A stretch of DNA of 64,000 bases from Algiphilus aromaticivorans DG1253 (GTDB taxonomy: Bacteria > Pseudomonadota > Gammaproteobacteria > Nevskiales > Nevskiaceae): assembly GCF_000733765.1 (NCBI RefSeq), contig NZ_JPOG01000001.1, positions 3,420,501 to 3,484,500 on the forward strand. Reading direction: 5' to 3'. This document shows positions 32,614 through 41,267 of this stretch, piece after piece (within the stretch, counting starts at the first letter, position 1; every line of letters starts with the position of its first letter). A model generated the notes under the pieces. The model saw only the letters and a program-made list of their open reading frames with translations. It was not told the origin of the DNA and ran no database searches. Both the position numbers and the translations under genes were made by a program.

Positions 32614-32967
32614 CTAGCAGCGCCCCTTCTTGGCCTGCCCCGGTGGGCAGAAGCCGCGCCCATGCGGGTGCCGATGGTCATCGCGCGCGCGGTAACGGCG
32701 ATCATCGTAGCTGCGGTCGTGACGGTCGTGACGGTCGTGACGGTCGTGACGGCGGTCGCGGTCGGTCGCCACGGCTGCGCCACCGGCTCCGCCGAGGGCG
32801 CCGCCCAGAATGGCGCCGTTGCGGCCGCCGGTCTCGTAGCCGATAACCGCACCCAGCGCGCCGCCCAGGCCCGCGCCGATGGCGGCATCGGTGCGGTCGT
32901 CGGCTGCTGCCGGCAGCGTGGCGGCGGCGAGCAGCAGGGCCAGGGAAAAGCTGCGAATCTTCTGCAT
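32614..32967 (-). CDS. Exported glycine-zipper protein with His-Asp-Arg repeats
   Basis: A 117-residue protein with a signal peptide (residues 1-22, cut near AAADD). A glycine-zipper membrane segment follows (IGAGLGGALGAVIGYETGGRNGAILGGALGGAGG), then a highly charged tail containing four HDR units (RHDRHDRHDRHDRS) and a cysteine-bearing C-terminus FCPPGQAKKGRC. Such proteins sit in the outer membrane or periplasm; the His-rich tail could bind metal. No precise function is known. The start at 32967 follows GGAGAAC. Confidence 0.8.
   Translation of the reverse strand: MQKIRSFSLALLLAAATLPAAADDRTDAAIGAGLGGALGAVIGYETGGRNGAILGGALGGAGGAAVATDRDRRHDRHDRHDRHDRSYDDRRYRARDDHRHPHGRGFCPPGQAKKGRC
32714..32749. 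repeat. Four 9-bp tandem repeats (HDR codons)
   Basis: The unit CGGTCGTGA is repeated four times without change, coding on the minus strand for His-Asp-Arg units. A 9-bp perfect array keeps frame when copies are gained or lost, so tail length could vary between strains. Confidence 0.9.
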
Positions 32968-33047
32968 GGTTGTTCTCCGGTGACGGGAATGCCTGAAAGC
33001 ATCCTCGTCGGGTCGGCATGAGCTACACCTGAACACTGGTGGCCGTG

Positions 33048-33404
33048 ATGAAGAGCGTGGCACTGACGATCGTGTTGCTGACCCTGAGCAATGTCTTCAT
33101 GACCTTTGCCTGGTATGCGCATCTCAAGACCCTCAACCACAAGCCCTGGATCGCCGCGGCGCTGATCAGCTGGGGCATCGCGCTCTTCGAGTACCTGCTG
33201 CAGGTGCCCGCGAATCGCATCGGTTACACGGTGCTGTCGCTGGGCCAGCTCAAGATCCTGCAGGAGGTCATCACCCTCAGCGTCTTCGTGCCCTTCGCCG
33301 TGTACTACATGCGCGAGCCGCTGAAGCTGGATTATCTGTGGGCCGGTCTGTGCGTCTTCGGTGCCGTCTTTTTCATCTTCCGGAGCCAGTTGACGCAGGG
33401 CTGA
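33048..33404 (+). CDS. DUF486 family membrane protein
   Basis: A 118-residue protein with four predicted helices and the conserved DUF486 features LTLSNVFMTFAWYAHLK, WGIALFEYLLQVPANRIGY and LKILQEVITLSVFVPFAVYYM. The fold is related to the drug/metabolite transporter superfamily; no substrate is known. ATG at 33048 is taken as start; GTG at 33039 in the same frame is possible. It is divergent from the glycine-zipper gene, with an 80-bp shared upstream region. Confidence 0.88.
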   Translation: MKSVALTIVLLTLSNVFMTFAWYAHLKTLNHKPWIAAALISWGIALFEYLLQVPANRIGYTVLSLGQLKILQEVITLSVFVPFAVYYMREPLKLDYLWAGLCVFGAVFFIFRSQLTQG

Positions 33405-33526
33405 TCGGCTCTGACACGCGACTTTAGGCCGCTTGTCGGCTGACCGCTGCCGCAGATACGGCCGACCTGACAGCTTGTTCATGGCACGCGTTCCAATGGC
33501 TCTCGAGTCAGACGCGGGAGGGCGCC

Positions 33527-34033
33527 ATGACCTGCACAGTGGCAACCCACAATTCGATTGCATCGACTTCGCAGCCTCGGCGGGTACCGAGCCGCGTCCG
33601 TGGTGTTGGTCTGGTCGAGGTCATGGTGGCGCTGGTGGTGCTGTCGATCGGGTTGCTCGGCGTCGCCAATCTGCAGCTCAGCGGTCTGCGCATGACCCAG
33701 GAAGCCTACTTCCACTCGCAGGCCGCCGTGCTGGCCCAGGACATCATCGACCGCATGCGAGCGAACCCCGCAGCGGCCGCGAGCGGCGCCTACCTGCGCG
33801 ACAGCTTCGCCGAGGAAAAGAAGGCGCCGCGTTGCGCGCCGGTGGGGCTCGACGGTGACGTCGCGGATCAGGATCTGGCGTTGTGGACGCAGCGGCTGGC
33901 CTGCGCCTTGCCTGCGGGCGACGGCACCGTCGTTCGTCGCAACGATGGTGTCATGCGCGTCACCGTGCGCTGGCGTACTCGCGAGGATGGCGAGGACGCC
34001 TTCGCCACCGAAACTACCGAGGTGCAGCTGTGA
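33527..34033 (+). CDS. pilV: Type IV pilus minor pilin PilV
   Basis: A 168-residue minor pilin. The prepilin peptidase site is RG-VGLVEVM, with Glu at position 5 of the mature protein, followed by the hydrophobic alpha helix VMVALVVLSIGLLGVANLQ and the segment QAAVLAQDIIDRMRANP typical of PilV. The 24-residue leader is long. GGGAGGG lies five bases before the ATG. Its stop overlaps the pilW start as GTGA, so pilV-pilW-pilX form one translationally coupled operon that primes pilus assembly at the inner membrane. Confidence 0.92.
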   Translation: MTCTVATHNSIASTSQPRRVPSRVRGVGLVEVMVALVVLSIGLLGVANLQLSGLRMTQEAYFHSQAAVLAQDIIDRMRANPAAAASGAYLRDSFAEEKKAPRCAPVGLDGDVADQDLALWTQRLACALPAGDGTVVRRNDGVMRVTVRWRTREDGEDAFATETTEVQL

Positions 34034-35064
34034 GCCGCCATCGTCAGGCTGGCCTGACCCTGGTCGAGCTGATGATCGCGCTCGTGCTCGGGCTGGTACT
34101 CATTGGCGGGGCGTTGCAAGTGCTGCAGAGCACCAAGCAAAGCTACCGCCTGCAGGAGAACATGAGCCGGCTGCAGGAAAATGGCCGCTTCGCCATCGAG
34201 ATGCTCGCCCGCGATCTGCGCATGGCGGGTTTCTCGCAGTGCGGCGCGATGGAAGATATCGCCATTCACAACAATGTGAAGGGCGACAGCGGCGGTGCCG
34301 ACCCGGCCTTCGACTTCGATGCCGGCGACAGCCTCAGCGACTACACGCCGGAGGGCGCGCTGGCGAACAGCGATGCCCTGCGCCTGCAGCGTGCTGACGA
34401 GCGCAGCATGCAAGTCGCCGGTGCCGAGAATCCGGGCAAGGGCGGCAAGAAGGGCGGACCGAACAACGCCAATCTGAAGGTCGCGGGCAACGCGCTCGGC
34501 CTTGAGCAGGACGATGTGGTCACGGTCACCAACTGTCGCGAGGGCGACACCTTCCGCATCACCAACAAGCCGAAGGAAACCAGCGACCCCACCGAGACCG
34601 TGACGCTGGCCCACGCCGCCAACGCCAACACTTCGCCCAAGCTGAATGGCAGCTACGCCGAGGGCGACCGCCTGCTCCGCATCCGGCAGCACGGCTGGTT
34701 CGTGGCCGAGACCGGCGTGCAGTATGCCGACGGCAAGGCGGCAACGGCACTGCATCGCGATATCGGCGAAGGCCCGGAGGCCATCGTCGAAGGCGTGCGC
34801 GACATGCGCCTTCGCTACGGGGTGGACGACGACGGCGACGGCAGCGTCGACCGCTACCAGGCCGGCACTGACGTTGCCGATTGGCGCGGCGTAGTCGCGG
34901 TGCGCGTGAGTCTGCTGCTGGAAACCCCCGACAACTATCTCGCCGATTCACCGTCCTCGGTGATCTTCGGCAATGCGCAGGTCACCGCCGAAGATCGGCG
35001 GGTCCTGCGTGTCTTCACCACCACGGTCGCCCTGCGTAATCGCGCCGGCGGCGGAGGGTTGTAG
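34030..35064 (+). CDS. pilW: Type IV pilus minor pilin PilW
   Basis: A 344-residue PilW. The peptidase site RQAG-LTLVELMIAL lies eight residues from the GTG start at 34030, and the N-terminal helix continues into RLQENGRFAIEMLARDLRMAGFSQC, diagnostic of PilW. The C-terminal half has the beta-rich pattern ending in VAVRVSLLLETPDNY. PilW, PilV, PilX and PilY1 normally form the priming complex at the pilus tip. pilY1 and pilE are not found next to this cluster. Confidence 0.92.
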   Translation: MSRHRQAGLTLVELMIALVLGLVLIGGALQVLQSTKQSYRLQENMSRLQENGRFAIEMLARDLRMAGFSQCGAMEDIAIHNNVKGDSGGADPAFDFDAGDSLSDYTPEGALANSDALRLQRADERSMQVAGAENPGKGGKKGGPNNANLKVAGNALGLEQDDVVTVTNCREGDTFRITNKPKETSDPTETVTLAHAANANTSPKLNGSYAEGDRLLRIRQHGWFVAETGVQYADGKAATALHRDIGEGPEAIVEGVRDMRLRYGVDDDGDGSVDRYQAGTDVADWRGVVAVRVSLLLETPDNYLADSPSSVIFGNAQVTAEDRRVLRVFTTTVALRNRAGGGGL

Positions 35065-35066
35065 TG

Positions 35067-36674
35067 ATGCGAAACCCCGGACACTCCTTTGCTAAACGCC
35101 ATCAGGGCGGCGCCGCGCTCATCGTCAGCCTGACGCTGCTGCTGGTGGTCACCGTCACCGCGCTGGCCGCTGCATCCGGCAGTACGCTGCAGCTCGGCAT
35201 GGCCGGCGCGACCAAGAATCGCAACCTTGCCTTCCAGGCGGCCGAATCCGCGCTGCGCGAAGGTGAGCGTCGCGTGGCGCGCATGCAGTTCGGCTGCGGC
35301 GTCGACGATGTGGTCCCACCCGACGGCGGTAGCCACCAGCTTTCCGTGAGTGGCGGCGGATCGCTGCGCGTCTGGGATGCGGATGCCGACAGCCTGCCCG
35401 ACCCCTGGGATGCCCAGAGCTGGGCCCAGGCCACGGCCTATGACCGCGAGCTCAACAGCGTTTCCGAGGCGCCGCGCTTTACCGTCGCCGTCGAGGATGT
35501 GGAGCCCGACACCGAAAGCGCGATCTTCCGCATCACCGCCGCTGCGCGTGCCGCCGGCGGCGGCCATGCCGTGGTGGAGAGCACCGTCCGGCGCCGCTTC
35601 GAGCGCCGCATCCACATTCGCGGCAATGCGGATGTCAACGTCGTCGCCATCGGCGACGGCATCATCACCGCGCGTGCGCATCTCGGCACGAACCCGGACC
35701 TGGATATCGATCTCGGTGGCTGGAACCCGCAGGGCTGTGACGACGATGGCGCGCCGGTAACACTGGCCTACGAGGGCAGCGGTGGTGCCGATGTTTTCGT
35801 CGTCGCCGACATCCTGGGCCTCGGCTATCTGCCGGGGGTGGACGGCCTGCTCGATGTCACTTCCGACATCACGGGGCTGGATCGTGCCCTGTCCGATTAC
35901 CGTATTCGGCGCATCGAGGTCGAGAATCCCGGCACCACCGCTGTGGCCATCACTACCCTCGATGCTTCCGGCCGCTTCACTACCGACAACAGCTACTGCA
36001 TCAACACCCCGAGTGGCGAAACCGACGATGGCGTGCTCGATCGACTCATAGGTGGCGTCGTCGGCAGCCTGCTGCCAGCCACGCCGCTGGATCAGATCCT
36101 CGGCCAGGTCGCGGGCGTGGGCAACGAGCTGATCGGGGCCAGCGGCGCCCTTCCGTTGATTCCGCTCGGCGCCTCGGTGATCGCCGATGCTGGCGGCAAC
36201 GACCGCTACGAGATCTACAGCGATACCACGACCTCCGCCTTCGTCACTGCCGATCTCGGCGGCGACGACAGCTACCGCTTGCGCGCTACCGGCGACGGCT
36301 TCGTTCAGATGCCGGTGCTCCTGGATATCGGCGGAAACGACAGCTACGACGTCGAGGGTGGGCACCACATCCGCGCTTCGCTGAACAGCGGCGCGCTTTC
36401 CGATCTGGACAACCTCTTGAACGGCGGCCTCATCAGCGATCTTCTCGGATCTCTGCAGAACGTGGTCAGCGTCGTCTTCGGCGGCGGGAGCTGCGGTCTT
36501 CTCAACGTCGTGTGCCACTTGGTCGTGAGTCTGCTCGACAACATTCTCGATACCGTCGGCGATCTCTTCGATAGCCACGTCGAGCCGGGTGCGGCTGCAC
36601 CCATCGCGCAGCCCACCAGCGTCTGCCACGAGCCGGCCACCAAGCGCATCAATTGGAAGGAGCGCCTGCGCTGA
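35067..36674 (+). CDS. pilX: PilX-like minor pilin fused to a large extra domain
   Basis: The first 170 residues are a typical PilX: HQGGAALIVSLTLLLVVTVTALAAASG, then NLAFQAAESALREGERRVAR. PilX proteins are normally about 150-200 residues, but this one runs to 535. The added region is beta-rich and aspartate-rich, with GGND-type motifs near residues 374, 395 and 418 (DAGGNDRYEI, DLGGDDSYRL, DIGGNDSYDV) that could bind calcium, and hydrophobic stretches near 440-500. ATG at 35067 has GGAGGG at 8 bases; GTG at 35064 overlaps the pilW stop. Confidence 0.85.
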   Translation: MRNPGHSFAKRHQGGAALIVSLTLLLVVTVTALAAASGSTLQLGMAGATKNRNLAFQAAESALREGERRVARMQFGCGVDDVVPPDGGSHQLSVSGGGSLRVWDADADSLPDPWDAQSWAQATAYDRELNSVSEAPRFTVAVEDVEPDTESAIFRITAAARAAGGGHAVVESTVRRRFERRIHIRGNADVNVVAIGDGIITARAHLGTNPDLDIDLGGWNPQGCDDDGAPVTLAYEGSGGADVFVVADILGLGYLPGVDGLLDVTSDITGLDRALSDYRIRRIEVENPGTTAVAITTLDASGRFTTDNSYCINTPSGETDDGVLDRLIGGVVGSLLPATPLDQILGQVAGVGNELIGASGALPLIPLGASVIADAGGNDRYEIYSDTTTSAFVTADLGGDDSYRLRATGDGFVQMPVLLDIGGNDSYDVEGGHHIRASLNSGALSDLDNLLNGGLISDLLGSLQNVVSVVFGGGSCGLLNVVCHLVVSLLDNILDTVGDLFDSHVEPGAAAPIAQPTSVCHEPATKRINWKERLR

Positions 36675-36731
36675 TTGCGGCCCGCTTGCGCGCCGGATAG
36701 GCTCGCCCGCGGGTTCCGGAAAATCGCGCGC

Positions 36732-37172
36732 GTGCATAAAACCGACGACGCCGCGGCCGCGCAGGCCGCGACCACGGAAGAGGCGCCGAAAGCCAAGGTA
36801 GCCGGCTCGCCGTGGTGGGCGGCGGCGCTCTTCTGGCTGGGGATCATCGCCATGGTGCTGGCCGATGCCCTGCTGCCGGCGGCGATTGTCGACAGCGGCG
36901 GCTACGCCATCGGGGTCAAGGTCACGGTCAATATGCTGGTCGGCCTCTGGGTGCTGGCCGACGGTCGGAGCCGCGGCATGTCGGAACATGAGCTGGGCCT
37001 GGCGGCGGGTATGACGATGCTGCTCACCGAGATCATGTTGCCCGTCTATCTCGTGCGCACGCGCGGCTGGCGCGGCGCGGGCCGTGCGGTGCTGCGCTTC
37101 GCGCTCCAGTTCCTCGCGATGGCGGTGGTGCTGCTGCTACTTGATCAGCTGATTCCGGTGGCTCTGCTGTAG
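36732..37172 (+). CDS. Small membrane protein of unknown function
   Basis: A roughly 146-residue protein with a short charged N-terminus (HKTDDAAAAQAATTEEAPKAK) and three to four hydrophobic helices (WWAAALFWLGIIAMVLADALL, YAIGVKVTVNMLVGLWVLAD, LGLAAGMTMLLTEIMLPVYL and a C-terminal LQFLAMAVVLLLLDQLI). No family was recognised. The GTG at 36732 is a guess; TTG at 36675 directly after the pilX stop is an alternative. It may be read with the pilus operon or with the next gene. Confidence 0.6.
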   Translation: MHKTDDAAAAQAATTEEAPKAKVAGSPWWAAALFWLGIIAMVLADALLPAAIVDSGGYAIGVKVTVNMLVGLWVLADGRSRGMSEHELGLAAGMTMLLTEIMLPVYLVRTRGWRGAGRAVLRFALQFLAMAVVLLLLDQLIPVALL

Positions 37173-37205
37173 GCCGGGGGCGCACGCGGCCGCTATCCTC
37201 GGGCC

Positions 37206-37892
37206 ATGCCGCGCTCCCTTGTCCTGCTGTTGACTGTGATTCTCGTTTTGGCCGGAGCCGGGCTGTTCTGGCAGTGGCTGGCTGCGCGCGGGCACCTGGA
37301 CGCGGCTTCGCTGGAGGCCGCCGTCGCGCAGCTCGGCGTGCTGCGGAACGCGCCGCTGGCGATGCTAGTGACCGTGCTCGCCTTCCCGCTGCTGCTGCAG
37401 CTGATGTTCCCGCTGACGGTATTGGTTGGGGCGGCCGGCCTTGTCTTCGGCCCGGTGTGGGGACTGGCCTGCGCCACGGTCGGCACGCTGGCGGGCTCGG
37501 CGCTGGGCTATGTCGCTGGTGCCGCGGTGGGTCGTGACGCGCTGATGCGCCTGGGCGGCACGCGCGCCGAGGCGCTGTCCGGCTATCTGGCGGAGCGCGG
37601 CGTGTGGACGATGGTGCTGATCAATCTGCTCCCCATCGCGCCCTTCACGCTCACCAACATGCTCGCTGGGGCCTTCCGGCTGCGCTTCTGGGGCTACATG
37701 CTGGGATCGGCGCTCGGCATCCTGCCGGGGCTGGTCGCGGTGACGCTACTGGGTAGCCAGCTGCTGACGCTGCTTACCGCCGCTGATCGTTCCGAGCTGG
37801 CGTGGGGGGCGGCGGGTGTGGTCACGGCGCTGCTCGGACTGGTCTTGCTGCGGAGGCTGGCACGTCGCCTTAACGGCCGCGAGAGATCTTAG
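37206..37892 (+). CDS. TVP38/TMEM64 family (DedA-superfamily) membrane protein
   Basis: A 228-residue inner-membrane protein. FPLTVLVGAAGLVFGPVWGLACATVGTLAGSALGY is the conserved first half of the VTT domain, and NLLPIAPFTLTNMLAGAFRLRFWGYMLGSALGILPGL the second, with the re-entrant loop arginines and prolines. DedA and TMEM64-type proteins are implicated in lipid flipping or scrambling and membrane-potential homeostasis. The 3' end overlaps the convergent glycosyltransferase gene by 23 bp. Confidence 0.9.
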   Translation: MPRSLVLLLTVILVLAGAGLFWQWLAARGHLDAASLEAAVAQLGVLRNAPLAMLVTVLAFPLLLQLMFPLTVLVGAAGLVFGPVWGLACATVGTLAGSALGYVAGAAVGRDALMRLGGTRAEALSGYLAERGVWTMVLINLLPIAPFTLTNMLAGAFRLRFWGYMLGSALGILPGLVAVTLLGSQLLTLLTAADRSELAWGAAGVVTALLGLVLLRRLARRLNGRERS

Positions 37893-40140
37893 CGCTGCCC
37901 GGCTCTGCCGCGGCTTCGGCTTGGTGCGCGCGCTCGGCGATCAGGTAGGCGTAGAAGTCGTGCACGGCGTGGGCGAAGCCACTGATGTCGTGTGCGCGGG
38001 CGGTTTGCAGCGCCTGCTCGCCGAGGCGGGCGCGCAGATCTTCGTCGTCGAGGAGCGCCTGCAGATGCTCGCGCCATTGCCGGCGCTCACCGGTGGTCTT
38101 GTAGCCGTTGATATCGTGCTGCACGACGTCGTCGATGCCGCTGGAGCGCACCGCCACCACCGGCAGGCCCGTGGCCATGGCCTCCAGGATCACCATGCCC
38201 TGCGTTTCCGAGCGCGAGGCGAAGACGAAGACATCGCCCAGGCGGTAGTAGAGGGCCATGCGCTCCGGCGGGACGGCGCCCACCAGCTGCACCATCGATG
38301 CCAGCCCCAGGGCTTCGATGCGCTCGCCGATGCGCTCGCGGTCGGGCCCGTCGCCGATGAGCAGCAGTCGGGTACCGGCGCGCGTCGGCTCCGGCAGCTC
38401 GGCCAGGGCTTCCAGCATGAAGTCGATGTTCTTCTCGCGGCTGAGCCGGCAGGCGCAGACCAGCACGTGGCTGGCGTTGTCCAGTTGATGCTCGGCGCGC
38501 AGCGCCGCGAGCGCGTCCTCGTCCACCTGTTGCGCGGCGTCGAAATCGATGCCGGTGGGCTGCACGAGGGTGTGGCTTCTGACGCCGATGATGCGCAGGT
38601 ATTCCTCGGCCGATTCGGTAGGTACCACCACGCCCTGGCACTTGTTGGCGAAGCGGCGGATAAGTGCGTGCGAGATCAGGTTGCGGAACAGCAGGCCGGG
38701 CAGCGGCACGAAGTGCGCGTAGTGCTCCAGCCGCGTGTGGTAGGTCAGCACCACGGGCACGTCCAGGTGCCGCCCCAGCCAAAGCCCCAGCGAGCCGAGC
38801 CAGAAGGGGTGGTGCACGTGAATGATGTCCGGGGCGAAGGCGCGCATGCGCCGCGTGGCCGCGCGCGAAGCCGGATTCGGCAGCGGGAAATCACGCGCCT
38901 CGCCTAGCCCGAAGATGCCGCGTACGCGCAGCACATCCTCGCGTGCTTGCTGCTCGCGGGCATAGTGCGGCGCCACCAGCAATGTCTCGTCGCCGAGGCC
39001 GTGCAGGCCGCGGATCAGCCTGTCGATGGATACGCCCACGCCACCGACGAAGGGATAGAAATTGTTCGTGAACATGCCGACGCGCAGCGCACGCTCGCGA
39101 TAGGGCGCGGCGTCGATGTCGAAGTCCGGGTAGTAGTCGCGTTCAGTGGCAATCAGGCGATAGAGCCAGATCGCGGCCGTGCTCAGCAGCAGGATGATCA
39201 GCAGAAAGCGCGCGAAGCTGACGTAGACCAGCGCGTAGATCGCCGACCACAGGCTGTCCAGCGTGCTCAGCACGGGTGTGTCGCGGATCTCCAGTGGCAC
39301 TGGCTCGATGCGCAGGCCCTCCGGCGTGACTTCCGCCACAACGTAGTGGTGAAAGCTGGCCTCGCGGTCGACGATCAGGCCGCCGGCGCCGCCGGTGGTG
39401 ACGTAGCGCACCCCCTCCACGGTCTCGTCCGAGAACACCGCGACATGGCTGGAGAAGACGGCGTCGACGCCCAGCCGCTCGAAGCGTTCGATGAGCGCTT
39501 CGCGGAAGTCCGCCGGCGCCAGCGCTTCCTCGTCGGTGAGCAGCGGCAGCTCGCCCACCGGCTCGCGCACCGGGTGGGCGATGAAGACGAAGCGCCGTTC
39601 GGCCGGTGAGGCCGACAGCTCGCGCTCCAGCCAGCGCAGCTGCCAGCGCTTGGGCGTCTTGCCGGTGCTGTCCAGGAAGAGGAAGTGCGCGTCACCGGCG
39701 ACGAAGGAATAGAAGTGTGGCCCGAAGCGCTCGTAGAAGCGGAAGCTGCCGAAATCGCTGTGCTCGTTGGCGCCATAGGTCAGCAGCCAGGGCATCTCCA
39801 GCCGGCCGAAGATCTCGAAGACCGCGCGGTAGTTCTCTGGCTGGCCGCCCGCGACGGCGTTGCCGGCTGACACCAGAAAATCGACATCGGCGGCATTGAG
39901 CTTGGGGATGATCTGGTCGCGGAAGACGCGGATGGAGTTGTTGACATTGCCCACCACCGCGAAGCGGAAGCGCTCGCCTCCTGCCAGCCGATCGCCGATA
40001 GCCTCGACCTGATCGACGTGCAGCGACTCCACCCGCGGCTCGGTGACATAGAGCCAGAGCTGATAGGCCAGCAGCGCGGCCACCAGCGACAGATTCGCCG
40101 CCAGCAGCGCGCGCGGATGACGCCGAATGAAGCGTTTCAC
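37870..40140 (-). CDS. Degenerate metallophosphoesterase fused to GT4 glycosyltransferase
   Basis: A 756-residue membrane protein. A helix at 11-31 leads to a calcineurin-like domain (55-285) predicted outside the membrane; a second hydrophobic segment at 301-330 returns to the cytosol, and residues from about 351 form a GT4 glycosyltransferase (FYPFVGGVGVSIDRLIRGL, IHVHHPFWLG, RLSREKNIDFMLEAL, SRSETQGMVILEAMATGLPVVA). The transferase looks active. The phosphoesterase does not: motif I reads AVVGN (64-65) and motif II AGN (92-94) where Asp metal ligands belong. The start is GTG. It probably glycosylates a lipid. Confidence 0.85.
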   Translation of the reverse strand: MKRFIRRHPRALLAANLSLVAALLAYQLWLYVTEPRVESLHVDQVEAIGDRLAGGERFRFAVVGNVNNSIRVFRDQIIPKLNAADVDFLVSAGNAVAGGQPENYRAVFEIFGRLEMPWLLTYGANEHSDFGSFRFYERFGPHFYSFVAGDAHFLFLDSTGKTPKRWQLRWLERELSASPAERRFVFIAHPVREPVGELPLLTDEEALAPADFREALIERFERLGVDAVFSSHVAVFSDETVEGVRYVTTGGAGGLIVDREASFHHYVVAEVTPEGLRIEPVPLEIRDTPVLSTLDSLWSAIYALVYVSFARFLLIILLLSTAAIWLYRLIATERDYYPDFDIDAAPYRERALRVGMFTNNFYPFVGGVGVSIDRLIRGLHGLGDETLLVAPHYAREQQAREDVLRVRGIFGLGEARDFPLPNPASRAATRRMRAFAPDIIHVHHPFWLGSLGLWLGRHLDVPVVLTYHTRLEHYAHFVPLPGLLFRNLISHALIRRFANKCQGVVVPTESAEEYLRIIGVRSHTLVQPTGIDFDAAQQVDEDALAALRAEHQLDNASHVLVCACRLSREKNIDFMLEALAELPEPTRAGTRLLLIGDGPDRERIGERIEALGLASMVQLVGAVPPERMALYYRLGDVFVFASRSETQGMVILEAMATGLPVVAVRSSGIDDVVQHDINGYKTTGERRQWREHLQALLDDEDLRARLGEQALQTARAHDISGFAHAVHDFYAYLIAERAHQAEAAAEPGSAKISRGR

Positions 40141-40205
40141 CTCGTCACGTCCTTGTGATCGCTGCGGTCAGACGGCGTTGCTTCTTAGCGCTCAGGGTGT
40201 CGCGT

Positions 40206-41213
40206 TCAGCGCAGCCGTGCCCGGCCGAGGGTGTTGGCGTCGGTGCCGAACCAGAAGCTCTGCGTGCCGGCGTCGAAGAACATGTGCCGAACCGTGCCGC
40301 CGCCGCTGGGCACGGGCACCGGCTCGCCGAAGGATTCGGTGTCGGGGTCGAAACCCACGAAGCGGTTGTTGCTGCGGTCGCCGGTTTCCACGGCCCAGAC
40401 GTGGCCGCGGTCGTCGGTGCCCATGGCGTAGGGCGCGGCCGCGCCGCCGCCGGGCAGGCGCCATTCGTCGATCGCGCCGTCCTCCGGGTTATAGCGGCCG
40501 AGGTAGCCCTGCGCGTAGTCGACGTACCAGAGCATGCCGTCGGGTGTGAAGGCCAGGCGACGCGGGCGCGCATTATCGCGTGGCAGCGGGATCTCGCGGA
40601 CGCTGCCGTTCTCCACCGTGCCCAGCGCATTCGTCCCGAAGAGGGTGAACCAGGGCTGGTCGGAATCGTCCACCACCAGCCCGTAGGGCCGCGCACGCGG
40701 CGTCTCGGTGTCGAAGAGCGTGATCTCGCCTTTATCGCGATCGAGCAAGCCGACCTGACTGGCGAGCTGGGCCGTGAACCAGATGTCGCCATCGCTGCGG
40801 AAGGCCATGGTGTGCGGGTCGCGCGGGCCGTTGTCACCGGGCATCGGGAATTGCTCGATGGCGCCGGTCTCCGGGTCGAGGCGCCCGATGTGGGTGTCGC
40901 GGTTGCCGGCGTACCAGGCACCGGCCTCGTCGGCGATAATGGTATGCGGTCCTGCGCCCTCGGGCAGATCGAAGCGCTCGAAGTCCTCGCTGTCGGGGTC
41001 GAAGCGCGCCACGTAGTCGGCCTTCTGTCCGACGAACCAGACGACATCGCCGGGACCGTACCAGGGGTCGCGCGGCCGTGAATCGGCCCAGGGCACTTCC
41101 CACTCGGTGATCTCCACGGCAAGCCCCTTGGCGTCGTCCTCGGCCTGGGCGGCGCCGACGACGCTCAGCGACAGGAGGATGGCCAGTAGTTTCGGTAGGC
41201 GAATCGATGGCAT
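40206..41213 (-). CDS. Exported virginiamycin-B-lyase-like beta-propeller
   Basis: A 335-residue protein with a Sec signal peptide (residues 1-24, AQA-ED) and six to seven blade repeats of the Vgb/streptogramin lyase fold: WYGPGDVVWFVGQKADYVARFDP, GPHTIIADEAGAWYAGNRDTHIGRLDPETG, HTMAFRSDGDIWFTAQ and LAFTPDGMLWYVDYAQGYLGRY. True virginiamycin B lyases are cytosolic; most exported relatives are of unknown function, so antibiotic resistance should not be assumed. About 54 bp separate it from the peptidase gene upstream on the same strand. Confidence 0.83.
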   Translation of the reverse strand: MPSIRLPKLLAILLSLSVVGAAQAEDDAKGLAVEITEWEVPWADSRPRDPWYGPGDVVWFVGQKADYVARFDPDSEDFERFDLPEGAGPHTIIADEAGAWYAGNRDTHIGRLDPETGAIEQFPMPGDNGPRDPHTMAFRSDGDIWFTAQLASQVGLLDRDKGEITLFDTETPRARPYGLVVDDSDQPWFTLFGTNALGTVENGSVREIPLPRDNARPRRLAFTPDGMLWYVDYAQGYLGRYNPEDGAIDEWRLPGGGAAAPYAMGTDDRGHVWAVETGDRSNNRFVGFDPDTESFGEPVPVPSGGGTVRHMFFDAGTQSFWFGTDANTLGRARLR

Positions 41214-41267
41214 GGAAGGCTCCCTGTGTCCGTTGCGGCCACTATGACATCCAGCGCCGGGCGCTGT

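Noticed and set aside
32714-32749. Short tandem repeats as a possible CRISPR array
   Set aside because: Units are 9 bp with no spacers and lie inside a coding region.
40206-41213. Virginiamycin B lyase as an antibiotic-resistance call
   Set aside because: The protein has a signal peptide and only the general propeller pattern; most such homologues are not antibiotic lyases.
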